From Flavobacteriaceae bacterium (lineage in GTDB: Bacteria; Bacteroidota; Bacteroidia; Flavobacteriales; Flavobacteriaceae): a DNA stretch of 42,524 bases. The notes under the pieces were generated by a model that was given only the letters and a program-made list of their open reading frames with translations, did no database searches and was not told where the DNA came from. The translations under genes were made by a program, and so were the position numbers. The stretch lies in contig JALRBW010000038.1 of the NCBI GenBank assembly GCA_023257625.1, forward strand, positions 1 to 42,524, in the 5' to 3' direction. Within the stretch, counting starts at the first letter, position 1. Every line of letters starts with the position of its first letter. Shown piece after piece: positions 18,254 through 27,371 of the stretch.

Positions 18254-19594
18254 ATGGATAAAATAATTCGTCAATTTTTAGCAGAAGTCAATGCAAAAAA
18301 TCAAAATGAACCTGAGTTCATGCAAGCTGTTACAGAAGTAGCTGAAACAGTAATTCCATATATTGTACAACATGATATTTATTATGGTCAAAATATTTTA
18401 TTGAGAATGGTTGAACCTGAACGGGTAGTCTCTTTTCGTGTCGCCTGGATTGATGATAAGGAAGAAATACAAGTCAATAGGGGATATCGAATTGAGATGA
18501 ACTCTGCCATTGGGCCATATAAAGGTGGACTTCGATTTCATCCAAGTGTTAATTTAAGTGTATTAAAATTTTTAGCATTTGAGCAAATTTTTAAAAATAG
18601 CTTAACAACCCTTCCTATGGGGGGAGGAAAGGGAGGTTCTGATTTTGATCCGAAAGGAAAATCTGATACTGAAGTAATGCGATTTTGCCAAAGTTTTATG
18701 ACAGAATTATTTCGCCATATTGGACCAAATCGAGATATTCCTGCTGGTGATATTGGAGTTGGAAGTAGAGAAATTGGTTATTTATTTGGACAATACAAAC
18801 GCTTAAAAAATGAATTTACAGGGGTACTTACAGGAAAAGGGGTAAGTTGGGGAGGCTCATTAATCCGTCCTGAAGCTACAGGATATGGAGTCGTTTATTT
18901 CACTCAACAAATGCTTTCTCATACTGGTAAAAGTATTGAAGGAAAAAGAGTAGTGATTTCGGGCTCTGGAAATGTAGCTCAATATGCTGCTGAAAAATGC
19001 ATCCACCTTGGCGCAAAAGTTATTACACTTTCTGATTCTTCTGGTTACATTTTTGATAATGATGGTATTGACAAAGAAAAATTAGCACTTATTATGAATA
19101 TCAAAAACGTAAAACGCGGAAGAATAAGTGAATATATAGAGCGCTATCCAAGAGCGGCTTTTCATGCTGGTAAAACCCCATGGGAAGTACCCTGTGATGT
19201 TGCACTTCCATGTGCAACTCAAAATGAACTTCTTGAAAATGATGCTAAAATACTAGTTAAAAATGGATGTACCTGTGTTGGTGAGGGAGCCAATATGCCT
19301 TGTACTCCAGAAGCTATTCATCTGTTTTTAAAACATAAAATTTTATATGCCCCAGGTAAAGCATCTAATGCAGGGGGGGTAGCTGTTTCAGGTCTAGAAA
19401 TGGCTCAAAATTCACTTCGCTATAGTTGGACTCGTGAAGAAGTAGACCAGCGTTTGCATTCAATTATGAAAGATATTCACAAATCATGTCTCGAATACGG
19501 TCAAGAAAAAGATCACATAAATTATGTTAAAGGAGCCAACATTGCCGGTTTTGTGAAAGTTGCAGACGCTATGTTAGCTCAAGGAGTCGTTTAA
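18254..19594 (+). CDS. gdhA: NADP-specific glutamate dehydrogenase
   Basis: Reversible amination of 2-oxoglutarate to glutamate, the low-affinity ammonia assimilation route; the NADPH form is usually biosynthetic. The 446-aa hexameric-type enzyme shows IGPYKGGLRFHPSVNLSVLK, the catalytic-lysine region LPMGGGKGGSDFDPKGKS, PAGDIGVGSREIGYLFGQYK, the dinucleotide-binding VVISGSGNVAQYAAEK, and APGKASNAGGVAVSGLEMAQ. I chose ATG 18254; a TTG at 18245 would add three residues but falls inside the candidate -7 box. NADP preference is inferred from similarity to the gdhA class. recO follows after 10 nt. Confidence 0.95.
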   Translation: MDKIIRQFLAEVNAKNQNEPEFMQAVTEVAETVIPYIVQHDIYYGQNILLRMVEPERVVSFRVAWIDDKEEIQVNRGYRIEMNSAIGPYKGGLRFHPSVNLSVLKFLAFEQIFKNSLTTLPMGGGKGGSDFDPKGKSDTEVMRFCQSFMTELFRHIGPNRDIPAGDIGVGSREIGYLFGQYKRLKNEFTGVLTGKGVSWGGSLIRPEATGYGVVYFTQQMLSHTGKSIEGKRVVISGSGNVAQYAAEKCIHLGAKVITLSDSSGYIFDNDGIDKEKLALIMNIKNVKRGRISEYIERYPRAAFHAGKTPWEVPCDVALPCATQNELLENDAKILVKNGCTCVGEGANMPCTPEAIHLFLKHKILYAPGKASNAGGVAVSGLEMAQNSLRYSWTREEVDQRLHSIMKDIHKSCLEYGQEKDHINYVKGANIAGFVKVADAMLAQGVV

Positions 19595-19604
19595 AATTAA
19601 TTTT

Positions 19605-20333
19605 GTGATTCATAGCCTTCATGCCATAACAATTGGATCAGTTAAGTATGGGGACTCTAGCCTAATAGCAAACTGTTTTACGCTTGAATTTGGGCTTCAA
19701 TCTTATATGCTCAAAGGGATTTTAACCTCAAAAAAAAATCAAAAAATTTCAAAATCCTATTTTGAACCCCTAACTTTACTTGAAATTCAAGCGCCACAAA
19801 ATAAAGAAAATAAGTTAGGCTATCTTAAAGAAGTTAAATTAGAATATGCCTATCAAAGCCTTCCATTTGACATTAAAAAAAAGTCAGTTTTATTTTTTCT
19901 TGCCGAAGTTATCCAACAAGTGGTTCGTGAGGAACCTCAAGAAAATAGTGGTTTATACCGGTTTTTAAAAGGTCGCTTGTTATGGTTGGATGACATACAA
20001 AAAGTAGATCTTTTTCATATCAAATTTATGCTTGACCTAACAAAATATATTGGATTTTATCCTAATCTAGAAGATTCACATTTACCCTATTTCGATTTGG
20101 CTTCTGGTTGTATGAGTAATACAAAAACAAAGTACAGTTTAGAAGGTAGAAATAAAATACTTTTGGAAACCCTATTAGGCATGAAATTTGATGAGAAGTG
20201 TAAACTTAAATTAGAAAAAGAAGAAAAATTAGAGCTGCTCCATCACGCTATCACTTATTTCGAATTACATTTACAACAATTTAAACCACCAAAATCAACA
20301 TCCGTTTTACATGAAGTATTTAGCACTTCTTAA
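19605..20333 (+). CDS. recO: DNA repair protein RecO
   Basis: RecO works with RecR to load RecA onto SSB-coated DNA. The 242-aa product starts with the N-terminal OB fold (AITIGSVKYGDSSLIANCFT, then GLQSYMLKGIL), followed by a helical C-terminal part (IKFMLDLTKYIGFYPNLED). The CxxC zinc cysteines of some RecO proteins are absent, as in E. coli. GTG 19605 is the only start giving a complete OB fold. A TAATTTTG string overlaps this start codon (19598-19605) but cannot be its promoter if GTG is used. The last 23 nt also encode the signal peptide start of the following receptor gene in another frame. Confidence 0.9.
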   Translation: MIHSLHAITIGSVKYGDSSLIANCFTLEFGLQSYMLKGILTSKKNQKISKSYFEPLTLLEIQAPQNKENKLGYLKEVKLEYAYQSLPFDIKKKSVLFFLAEVIQQVVREEPQENSGLYRFLKGRLLWLDDIQKVDLFHIKFMLDLTKYIGFYPNLEDSHLPYFDLASGCMSNTKTKYSLEGRNKILLETLLGMKFDEKCKLKLEKEEKLELLHHAITYFELHLQQFKPPKSTSVLHEVFSTS

Positions 20334-22788
20334 TTTCTTGTTTTTTACTTTTACGCATACTTTATTTTGGGGTCAGGAAGTTAAAGTGATTGATGCTAAT
20401 ACCGAAGAGGCTATTGAAGGCGTAGCTTTATACAATACACAAAAAACAAAATCAGTTTTGACTAATGCTTCAGGAGAAGCTAGCTTGCATATTTTTTCAG
20501 CTGAGGAAACATTAAATGTTCAATTTTTTGGGTATATCAATCAAGAATTATCTCCCGAGGAATGGAGAAAAGACACTCTTGTGATTTTAACCTTATCACC
20601 AGAGGAACAATCGTTGGAAGAAGTAATTCTTTCTGTTGCAAGAAATCCCACCTCAAGGAAACAAATTGCGGAAAAAGTGGCGGTAATAAGCAAACAAGAA
20701 ATTGAATTACAGCGCCCTTCAACAGGTGCTGAACTGGTAAGTTTAAGTCCTGGAATACGAATTCAAGAGTCGCAAGGAGGAGGAGGAAGTCCTGTAATTC
20801 GTGGATTTGAAGCCAACCGTATTCTTTTAGTAGTTGATGGTGTGCGTATGAATAATGCAATATACAGAAGTGGCCATTTACAAAATGCAATAACTATCAA
20901 TCCCAATATAATTGAACGGGTTGAAATAGTATATGGTTCTTCTTCTGTGGGATATGGATCAGATGCACTAGGAGGTGTTATTCATTATTATACAAAAAGC
21001 CCTCGTTTAAATTCAGATCAAAAAATTACAACATCCCTTACAAGTGATTTTTCATCTGCAAAAAATAGTTTTATCAATTCACTTACTTCCGAATTGAGTT
21101 TTAAAAAATTGGCCGCCCTCATCAATGTGAGTTATTCTGATTTTGGAGATATTAGGATCGGTAAAAACAGATCACATGGTTATGAAAATTGGGGCCTTAC
21201 TCCCTTTTACTCCGCCAACAACAGAACGGAATACTCCCCGAGTCAGTTAATTAATCCTGATCCAAATATTCAAAAAAACACAGGATACAATCAAGTGGAT
21301 GTTTTCCAAAAGTGGCTTTATCAAATTGACACAAAAAACCAGTTGGTTTTAAATCTTCAATATTCAAATTCTTCAGATATTTTTAGGTATGACATGTTGG
21401 TCCAAGAAAAAAACGGAGGATTACGTTTTGCCGAATGGTATTATGGGCCTCAAAAAAGGTTGTTACTTGCCCCTCAACTTAAAATTTTCCCAGATAAAAG
21501 ATTCATGCGTTCTGGAATGATAACTACTGCCTACCAAAAAATTGAGGAATCGCGAATAGATCGTTCATTTAATAGTCTTACTCGAAATACATATTTAGAA
21601 AAAGTAAACTTGTGGAGTATTAATGCTGATTTTGAGTTTGAGATAGAAAATAATCATTCTTTTTCCTATGGTTTAGAAGCTACAAATAATGATGTGCGCT
21701 CTTATGCATATCAAAACAACCTGATTCTAAATCAGAATACTATTGTTGGATTAACTCCTAGTTTACCAATTCCAACACGATATCCTAGTAGAGGTAGCGG
21801 CTATTTAAGTTTCGCTGGTTTTGTAAACTGGGTATGGTCTTTAAACGAGCAACTTACATTAAATTTAGGAGCCCGAATTACAACGACATCACTAGAAGCG
21901 CGATGGAAAGAATACTATAATATAAACGCTTTATTATCTAACGTTAGATTAGATGCAGAAGCTTTAACTTCAACTTTAGCTATAACTTACCGTCCTACCA
22001 ACAAAACACAATGGAATGTTATTTTATCTGATGGTTTTAGAAATCCAAATATTGATGATGTTGGAAAAATTAGAGAAAATAAAGGCGTATTGATTGTACC
22101 TAACCCAAACCTTTTCCCTGAATATGCATACAATTTTGAATTGGGTTTGACGCGTTACTTAAAAGAGCCCAAAAATTATTTTGATTTTCGAGGGTTTACT
22201 ACTTTAATTTCAAGGCATATAGGTAGAGATTTTTATACCATTTTTGCTGATAAATCTACACCTGATCTAAGTACAATACTTTACAATGGGGCAGAAGTAA
22301 CTACAATGTCTAATGATAATATGGGGAATCGTTTCTTAGTTGGAGGTTCGGCTGAAGGAAAGCTCGAGTTTTTACAAGCTCTTCAACTCCAAGGTAGTCT
22401 TACCTATATCAGAGCATTAAAAAATGAAAAATATGGTCCTTTGCCTTCAATATCCCCCCTATTTGGTTCTTTATTATTTCATTATTCAAAAAATCAATGG
22501 TTTAGTCAACTTCGTTTTCAGTTCAGTGGTTCTAAGAACCCTTCTCAATACAGCTATGGAGGTGAAGACGGATTAGAGGAAACTCCTGTAATTTCAAAAG
22601 AATTAGAACAATATGCTGGAACCCCCGCTTGGAACACTTTTTCTTGGATGTTGCAATACAATTGGAATGAACAAATTAGATTTCGTTTTGCTTTAGACAA
22701 TATTTTTGATCAACACTACAGAACCTTTGCCTCAGGAATTTCAGCGCCAGGTAGAAATTTAAGTCTCGGTGTACATCTTCAGTTTTAG
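20311..22788 (+). CDS. TonB-dependent receptor, heme/hemoglobin-receptor-like
   Basis: Outer-membrane transporter of 825 aa. It has a signal peptide (about residues 1-22, ending LFWGQ), a short CarboxypepD_reg-like domain (VKVIDANTEEAIEGVALY), a plug domain with PVIRGFEANRILLVVDGVRM and YGSSSVGYGSDALGGVIHYY, and a barrel ending SLGVHLQF with a C-terminal Phe. RGFEANRILLVVDG and the NPNL motif (in IVPNPNLFPEYAYNFELG) are typical of heme/hemoglobin receptors; the FRAP box is FRNP here. Heme or another iron source is thus a reasonable guess, not proof. ATG 20311 lies inside recO, so translation is probably coupled to it. There are no heme-degradation or siderophore genes beside it. Confidence 0.85.
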   Translation: MKYLALLNFLFFTFTHTLFWGQEVKVIDANTEEAIEGVALYNTQKTKSVLTNASGEASLHIFSAEETLNVQFFGYINQELSPEEWRKDTLVILTLSPEEQSLEEVILSVARNPTSRKQIAEKVAVISKQEIELQRPSTGAELVSLSPGIRIQESQGGGGSPVIRGFEANRILLVVDGVRMNNAIYRSGHLQNAITINPNIIERVEIVYGSSSVGYGSDALGGVIHYYTKSPRLNSDQKITTSLTSDFSSAKNSFINSLTSELSFKKLAALINVSYSDFGDIRIGKNRSHGYENWGLTPFYSANNRTEYSPSQLINPDPNIQKNTGYNQVDVFQKWLYQIDTKNQLVLNLQYSNSSDIFRYDMLVQEKNGGLRFAEWYYGPQKRLLLAPQLKIFPDKRFMRSGMITTAYQKIEESRIDRSFNSLTRNTYLEKVNLWSINADFEFEIENNHSFSYGLEATNNDVRSYAYQNNLILNQNTIVGLTPSLPIPTRYPSRGSGYLSFAGFVNWVWSLNEQLTLNLGARITTTSLEARWKEYYNINALLSNVRLDAEALTSTLAITYRPTNKTQWNVILSDGFRNPNIDDVGKIRENKGVLIVPNPNLFPEYAYNFELGLTRYLKEPKNYFDFRGFTTLISRHIGRDFYTIFADKSTPDLSTILYNGAEVTTMSNDNMGNRFLVGGSAEGKLEFLQALQLQGSLTYIRALKNEKYGPLPSISPLFGSLLFHYSKNQWFSQLRFQFSGSKNPSQYSYGGEDGLEETPVISKELEQYAGTPAWNTFSWMLQYNWNEQIRFRFALDNIFDQHYRTFASGISAPGRNLSLGVHLQF

Positions 22789-22842
22789 AGATAAGCCTTT
22801 GATTTCCATCCACCCAAGGGCAATTATTTTAGTTGAATTACT

Positions 22843-22850
22843 TACTTTCG
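22843..22850 (+). promoter_or_regulatory. Weak candidate -7 box upstream of ileS
   Basis: TACTTTCG differs from TAnnTTTG at one base and lies 65 nt upstream of the ileS GTG, in a 126-nt intergenic gap. There is no TTTG at the right distance upstream. It is offered as the best candidate in the gap only. Confidence 0.25.
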
Positions 22851-22914
22851 CAATCAAATTTAAGAGAATAAAAATTTTCTTTATTTAATCTTAAAAGATG
22901 AAATAGCAACTAAG

Positions 22915-25900
22915 GTGAAGTTTAACGAATACAAAGGGCTTAATTTACCTCAAATAGCTTCAACTGTTTTAGAAAAATGGAAACAAGAAGGCACGTTTGA
23001 GGCTAGCATTTCTCAACGAGAAAGGCAGAAAGCTTTTGTTTTTTATGAAGGTCCTCCATCTGCCAATGGAATGCCTGGAATTCATCATGTTATGGCACGA
23101 ACCATTAAGGATATTTTTTGTCGCTTTAAAACTCAAAAAGGGTTTCAAGTTCATCGAAAAGCTGGGTGGGACACCCACGGATTGCCTGTTGAACTTGGGG
23201 TTGAAAAGGAATTGGGAATTACAAAAGATGCCATTGGAAAAAGTATTTCAGTAGCTGACTATAATGCAGCTTGTAAAGAAGCCGTAATGCGCTACACTGA
23301 TGTATGGAATAACCTAACCGAACGAATTGGGTACTGGGTAGATATGAAAGACCCATATGTTACTTATACTCCAAAGTATATGGAATCAGTTTGGTGGTTA
23401 ATTAAACAAATTTATTCGAAAGGCCTACTTTATAAAGGGTATACAATTCAACCCTATTCTCCTATGGCGGGAACTGGATTGAGTTCGCATGAATTAAACC
23501 AACCTGGAACGTACCAAGATGTTAGTGATACTACTGTTACAGCGCAATTCAAAACAATTCAAAGTTCTCTTCCAGACCATTTAAAATCTGATATTCCTTT
23601 GTATTTCCTTGCTTGGACAACAACTCCGTGGACATTACCTTCCAATACAGCTCTCACCGTTGGAAAAAAAATTGAATACGCTATTATAAATACTTACAAT
23701 CAATATACATTTAAACCCATACGTGTAGTATTAGCTAAAACACTTATAAATAAACAATTTGGGAAAAAATATGAGCATCGAGAAATTATAACTGAATATA
23801 CTCCTGAAGATAAAATCATACCCTATACTATTGAGAAAACAATTTTAGGGTCAGCTTTATTAGATATTCGTTACGAACAATTATGGGCAGAGGCTCCGCT
23901 TCCACTGACACATCCTGAGAATGCATTTCGCGTGATTGCTGGTGATTTTGTTACAACTGAAGAAGGTACTGGAATCGTTCACACTGCACCTACCTTTGGA
24001 GCAGATGATGCTAAGGTGGCTAAAGAAGCTCTCCCAGAAGTTCCCCCAATGTTAGTATTAGATGAAAATGGAAATCCTACTCCTTTAGTCGATCTTCAGG
24101 GCCGTTTTCGAAAAGAAGTAGGGGCCTTAGCTGGTCGGTATGTAAAACAAGAATATTACCCTGATGGCGAAGCACCCGAGCGCTCAACAGATGTTGAGAT
24201 TGCCATACAGCTTAAAGAAGAAAATAAAGCTTTTAAGGTCGAAAAATACGTTCACTCATATCCCAACTGTTGGCGAACCGATAAACCCATTCTATATTAT
24301 CCGCTTGACTCTTGGTTTATCAAAGTAACAGAGGTTCGAGATAAAATGACCTCTCTTAATAAAGAAATTAATTGGAAGCCAAAAGCCACAGGTGATGGTC
24401 GCTTTGGCAATTGGCTAGCCAATGCTAATGATTGGAATCTTTCTCGTTCTCGTTTTTGGGGAATTCCCCTTCCAGTTTGGAGAACAGATGACGGTTCGGA
24501 AACAAAGGTTATCGGCTCTGTTTCAGAATTGAAAAATGAAATTGATTTGGCTATAAACAAGGGGCTTATGCAGTTAAATCCCTTTGCTCAATTTGAAGAA
24601 AACAATACTGCTGATAGCAATTATGAAGTCGTTGATTTACATAAACATGTGGTAGATACAATAGTTTTATGTAGTAACTCTGGAAAACCAATGCTTCGAG
24701 AGCAAGACCTTATTGATGTTTGGTTTGACTCTGGAGCCATGCCCTACGCTCAGTGGCATTATCCCTTTGAAAACAAAGATCTTATTGATCAAGGCACCTA
24801 TTTTCCTGCAGATTACATTGCAGAGGGTGTAGATCAAACACGAGGCTGGTTTTATACTCTTCATGCCATTTCTACTCTTGTTTTTGGTAAAAAAGCATAT
24901 AAAAATGTGGTTTCAAATGGATTAGTTTTAGACAAAACAGGACAAAAAATGTCTAAAAGACTTGGAAATGCAGTAGATCCATTCGAAACCTTAGATCGCT
25001 TTGGCCCCGACGCAACAAGGTGGTACATGATTTCAAATGCTAACCCATGGGATAATTTAAAATTTGATATCGAAGGTATTGCTGAAGTACAGCGAAAATT
25101 TTTTGGGACATTATACAATACATATTCCTTTTTTAGCCTGTATGCAAATATTGATGGCTTTAATCCTTTCAATGAAAAAGAAATTCCATTGACTGAAAGA
25201 ACTGAATTAGACCGGTGGATTTTATCTGAGCTAAACAGTCTAATACAATCTGTTAATGCCGCTTATGAAGATTATGAACCTACTAAAGCCAGTAGGGCAA
25301 TTTCAGATTTTGTTCAAGAGCGACTTAGTAATTGGTATGTGCGTTTATCAAGAAGACGATTTTGGAAAGGTGAATTTGGTAGCGACAAAATTGCTGCTTA
25401 TCAGACTTTACATCATTGTTTAGTGTCTGTAGCTCAACTGGCTGCACCTATTGCACCTTTTTACACCGATCAATTGTACCAAGATTTAACTTTAGGACAA
25501 AAAGGATCTATTCACTTAAGTGATTTTCCAAAACCTGAAGTGAATACTATTGATCTTGCTTTAGAAGAACAAATTAATACTGCCCGAAGTCTTACTTCTT
25601 TAGCACTCTCCCTTCGGAAAAAGGAACAAATTAAAGTACGGCAACCCCTTCAAAAAATGATTATTCCTGTCAAAAATAAAGAGGAAAGAAATAGGATAGA
25701 ACGCGTTGCTGAACAGCTAAAAAGCGAAATTAATGTCAAAGAAATTGAATTACTTGACGACGCTAATAGTCTGCTAGTAAAAGAGATAAAGCCTAATTTT
25801 AAAGTTTTAGGTCCCCGCTTTGGGAAAGACTTAAAAGCTGTTGTTAATGCTATTGCAGCTTTGAATCCTTCTCAAATAGATACTCTTGAAGAAAAAGGTC

Positions 25901-26301
25901 AATTAGAAATTCAGATAAATGAAAAAAATAGTATTTTAGAGCGCTCTGATGTAGAAGTCTTTTTTAAAGACATTGAAGGCTGGGAAGTAGCACAAGGGTA
26001 TGGTTTAACCGTTGCCCTAGATATGACTTTGAGTCTCGAACTTAGAAATGAGGGGATGGCTCGAGAGTTGGTTAATCGCATCCAAAACTACAGAAAGGAA
26101 AGCGGTTTAGAAGTAACCGATAAAATTGAAATTTCATTGGTAGCTGAACCTGAATTAAAGATAGCAGTTTCTGAAAATTTAAATTATATACTTTCTGAAA
26201 CGCTGGCTAGAAAACTGCAATTCGAAACAGAAATTAAAGACGGATTGACAGTTGAATTTGATACAATTTTTGCAAAGATTCGAATTAAAAAGATATCCTA
26301 A
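22915..26301 (+). CDS. ileS: Isoleucyl-tRNA synthetase, IleS2/eukaryotic-like type with GxHH motif
   Basis: Charges tRNA-Ile with isoleucine. The 1128-aa product is long, like the IleS2 (eukaryotic-like) type rather than the E. coli type (938 aa). The HIGH signature reads GIHH (residues 55-58, in PPSANGMPGIHHVMARTIKD), so the first and third positions are swapped compared with HxGH. GWDTHGLPVE follows as in IleS2. The editing domain (TTPWTLPSNTALTVG) is present, and the KMSKS loop is KMSKR (678-682, in TGQKMSKRLGNAVDP). GTG 22915 starts the canonical KFNEYKGLNLPQ. An ATG-AAA-TAG triplet lies 8 nt upstream (22898-22906). It leads the ileS / DksA-like / lspA operon, common in Bacteroidota. Confidence 0.97.
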   Translation: MKFNEYKGLNLPQIASTVLEKWKQEGTFEASISQRERQKAFVFYEGPPSANGMPGIHHVMARTIKDIFCRFKTQKGFQVHRKAGWDTHGLPVELGVEKELGITKDAIGKSISVADYNAACKEAVMRYTDVWNNLTERIGYWVDMKDPYVTYTPKYMESVWWLIKQIYSKGLLYKGYTIQPYSPMAGTGLSSHELNQPGTYQDVSDTTVTAQFKTIQSSLPDHLKSDIPLYFLAWTTTPWTLPSNTALTVGKKIEYAIINTYNQYTFKPIRVVLAKTLINKQFGKKYEHREIITEYTPEDKIIPYTIEKTILGSALLDIRYEQLWAEAPLPLTHPENAFRVIAGDFVTTEEGTGIVHTAPTFGADDAKVAKEALPEVPPMLVLDENGNPTPLVDLQGRFRKEVGALAGRYVKQEYYPDGEAPERSTDVEIAIQLKEENKAFKVEKYVHSYPNCWRTDKPILYYPLDSWFIKVTEVRDKMTSLNKEINWKPKATGDGRFGNWLANANDWNLSRSRFWGIPLPVWRTDDGSETKVIGSVSELKNEIDLAINKGLMQLNPFAQFEENNTADSNYEVVDLHKHVVDTIVLCSNSGKPMLREQDLIDVWFDSGAMPYAQWHYPFENKDLIDQGTYFPADYIAEGVDQTRGWFYTLHAISTLVFGKKAYKNVVSNGLVLDKTGQKMSKRLGNAVDPFETLDRFGPDATRWYMISNANPWDNLKFDIEGIAEVQRKFFGTLYNTYSFFSLYANIDGFNPFNEKEIPLTERTELDRWILSELNSLIQSVNAAYEDYEPTKASRAISDFVQERLSNWYVRLSRRRFWKGEFGSDKIAAYQTLHHCLVSVAQLAAPIAPFYTDQLYQDLTLGQKGSIHLSDFPKPEVNTIDLALEEQINTARSLTSLALSLRKKEQIKVRQPLQKMIIPVKNKEERNRIERVAEQLKSEINVKEIELLDDANSLLVKEIKPNFKVLGPRFGKDLKAVVNAIAALNPSQIDTLEEKGQLEIQINEKNSILERSDVEVFFKDIEGWEVAQGYGLTVALDMTLSLELRNEGMARELVNRIQNYRKESGLEVTDKIEISLVAEPELKIAVSENLNYILSETLARKLQFETEIKDGLTVEFDTIFAKIRIKKIS

Positions 26302-26678
26302 TGAGTACAAAAACTAGATATAATGATGCTGAACTTAAGGAATTTAAAACCTTAATAGAAGAGAAAATCCAGAAAGCTAAAGCCGATCTTGAATTGCTTA
26401 AAAGTGCTTATATGAATGATGGAAATAATGGCACTGATGACACAGCACCTACCTTTAAGGCGTTTGAGGAAGGCTCTGAAACTATGTCAAAAGAAGCGAA
26501 CACTCAGTTGGCTCTACGCCAAGAAAAATTTATTCGCGATTTAAAAAATGCCTTGGTGCGTATTGAAAATAAAACCTACGGAATTTGCCGTGTCACGGGA
26601 AATCTAATTGATAAAAAACGCTTGTATTTAGTCCCTCATGCTACCTTAAGTATTGAAGCTAAAAACATGCAAAGCTAA
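26301..26678 (+). CDS. DksA/TraR-family protein lacking zinc-ribbon cysteines
   Basis: The 125-aa protein resembles DksA/TraR regulators that bind RNA polymerase's secondary channel: an N-terminal coiled-coil region (about residues 10-90) and a degenerate C-terminal ribbon. The usual pattern YGxCxxCG..RL..P.A..CxxC is here YGICRVTGNLIDKKRL then VPHATLSIEA: Cys96 remains, but the other three ligands are Thr99, Ser117 and Ala120, so a Cys4 zinc site cannot form. The coiled-coil tip (GNNGTDDTAPT) contains acidic residues, as in DksA. Its ATG overlaps the ileS stop by 1 nt. A transcription-regulator role is inferred; RNA polymerase binding is not shown. Confidence 0.82.
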   Translation: MSTKTRYNDAELKEFKTLIEEKIQKAKADLELLKSAYMNDGNNGTDDTAPTFKAFEEGSETMSKEANTQLALRQEKFIRDLKNALVRIENKTYGICRVTGNLIDKKRLYLVPHATLSIEAKNMQS

Positions 26679-26681
26679 AAT

Positions 26682-27371
26682 TTGACCCCTCCGATTAAAT
26701 CTAAACTATCATATTTTAATTCCCGATGGGCCCTAGCGGTTATTGTGGGAGTGTTACTTATTGATCAGTGCAGTAAATTCTATATAAAACTCAATTACCC
26801 ACTAAGCGGCTATGGGGTTTCTCCGATATTGGATTGGGGATTTTTTAAAATTTTATTTGTTGAAAATAGTGGAATGGCAATGGGAACACAATTAAATGAT
26901 ATACTCCCTTTTGTTAGCGATGAACTTGCCAAATTAATTTTAACCCTATTTCGACTAATTGCCATTAGCGGTTTGGGTTACTGGTTATGGAAAACATTAA
27001 AAAAACAAAATGCAGTATTGTTAAGTTGGGCTTTGTCCTTAATCTTTGCTGGAGCATTAGGAAATATAATTGATTCCGTATTTTATGGTGTAATTTTTAC
27101 CGATAGTTATCGAAACATTGCCACCCTTTTCCCTGAACAAGGATATGCTCCTTTATTTTTTGGACATGTTGTAGATATGCTCCAATTTCCTTTGGTAGAA
27201 TGGGACTGGCCTGAATGGTTACCTTTAATTGGTGGAAAACATTTTTTATTTTTTCAATACATTTTTAATATTGCCGATGTAGCAATCAGTACTGGTGTAG
27301 GCATTTTAATATTCTTTAATAAAAAAATCTTTTCTAAGTCTGACCAAAGTAGTGAATTGCCTGTGGAGTAA
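26682..27371 (+). CDS. lspA: Lipoprotein signal peptidase (signal peptidase II)
   Basis: Inner-membrane aspartyl protease that cleaves the signal peptide of prolipoproteins; this window encodes likely substrates (DUF4270 and M23 lipoproteins). The 229-aa product has four membrane segments, with conserved VENSGMAMG, the first catalytic Asp in GNIIDSVFYG (D131) and the second in FNIADVAIS (D199). It is longer than E. coli LspA (164 aa) because of a long loop between the catalytic Asp residues (about 135-190), usual in Bacteroidota. Start TTG 26682 is 3 nt after the DksA-like gene. Its last 38 nt overlap, in convergent orientation, the end of the 5-formyl-THF cyclo-ligase gene. Confidence 0.95.
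   Translation: MTPPIKSKLSYFNSRWALAVIVGVLLIDQCSKFYIKLNYPLSGYGVSPILDWGFFKILFVENSGMAMGTQLNDILPFVSDELAKLILTLFRLIAISGLGYWLWKTLKKQNAVLLSWALSLIFAGALGNIIDSVFYGVIFTDSYRNIATLFPEQGYAPLFFGHVVDMLQFPLVEWDWPEWLPLIGGKHFLFFQYIFNIADVAISTGVGILIFFNKKIFSKSDQSSELPVE

Noticed and set aside
19598-19605. TAATTTTG as a recO promoter
   Set aside because: Its last base is the G of the GTG start codon, so a transcript from it would miss the start; no -33 element fits.
22789-22914. A T-box or other riboswitch upstream of ileS
   Set aside because: The gap is only 126 nt with no T-box core sequence or terminator hairpin.
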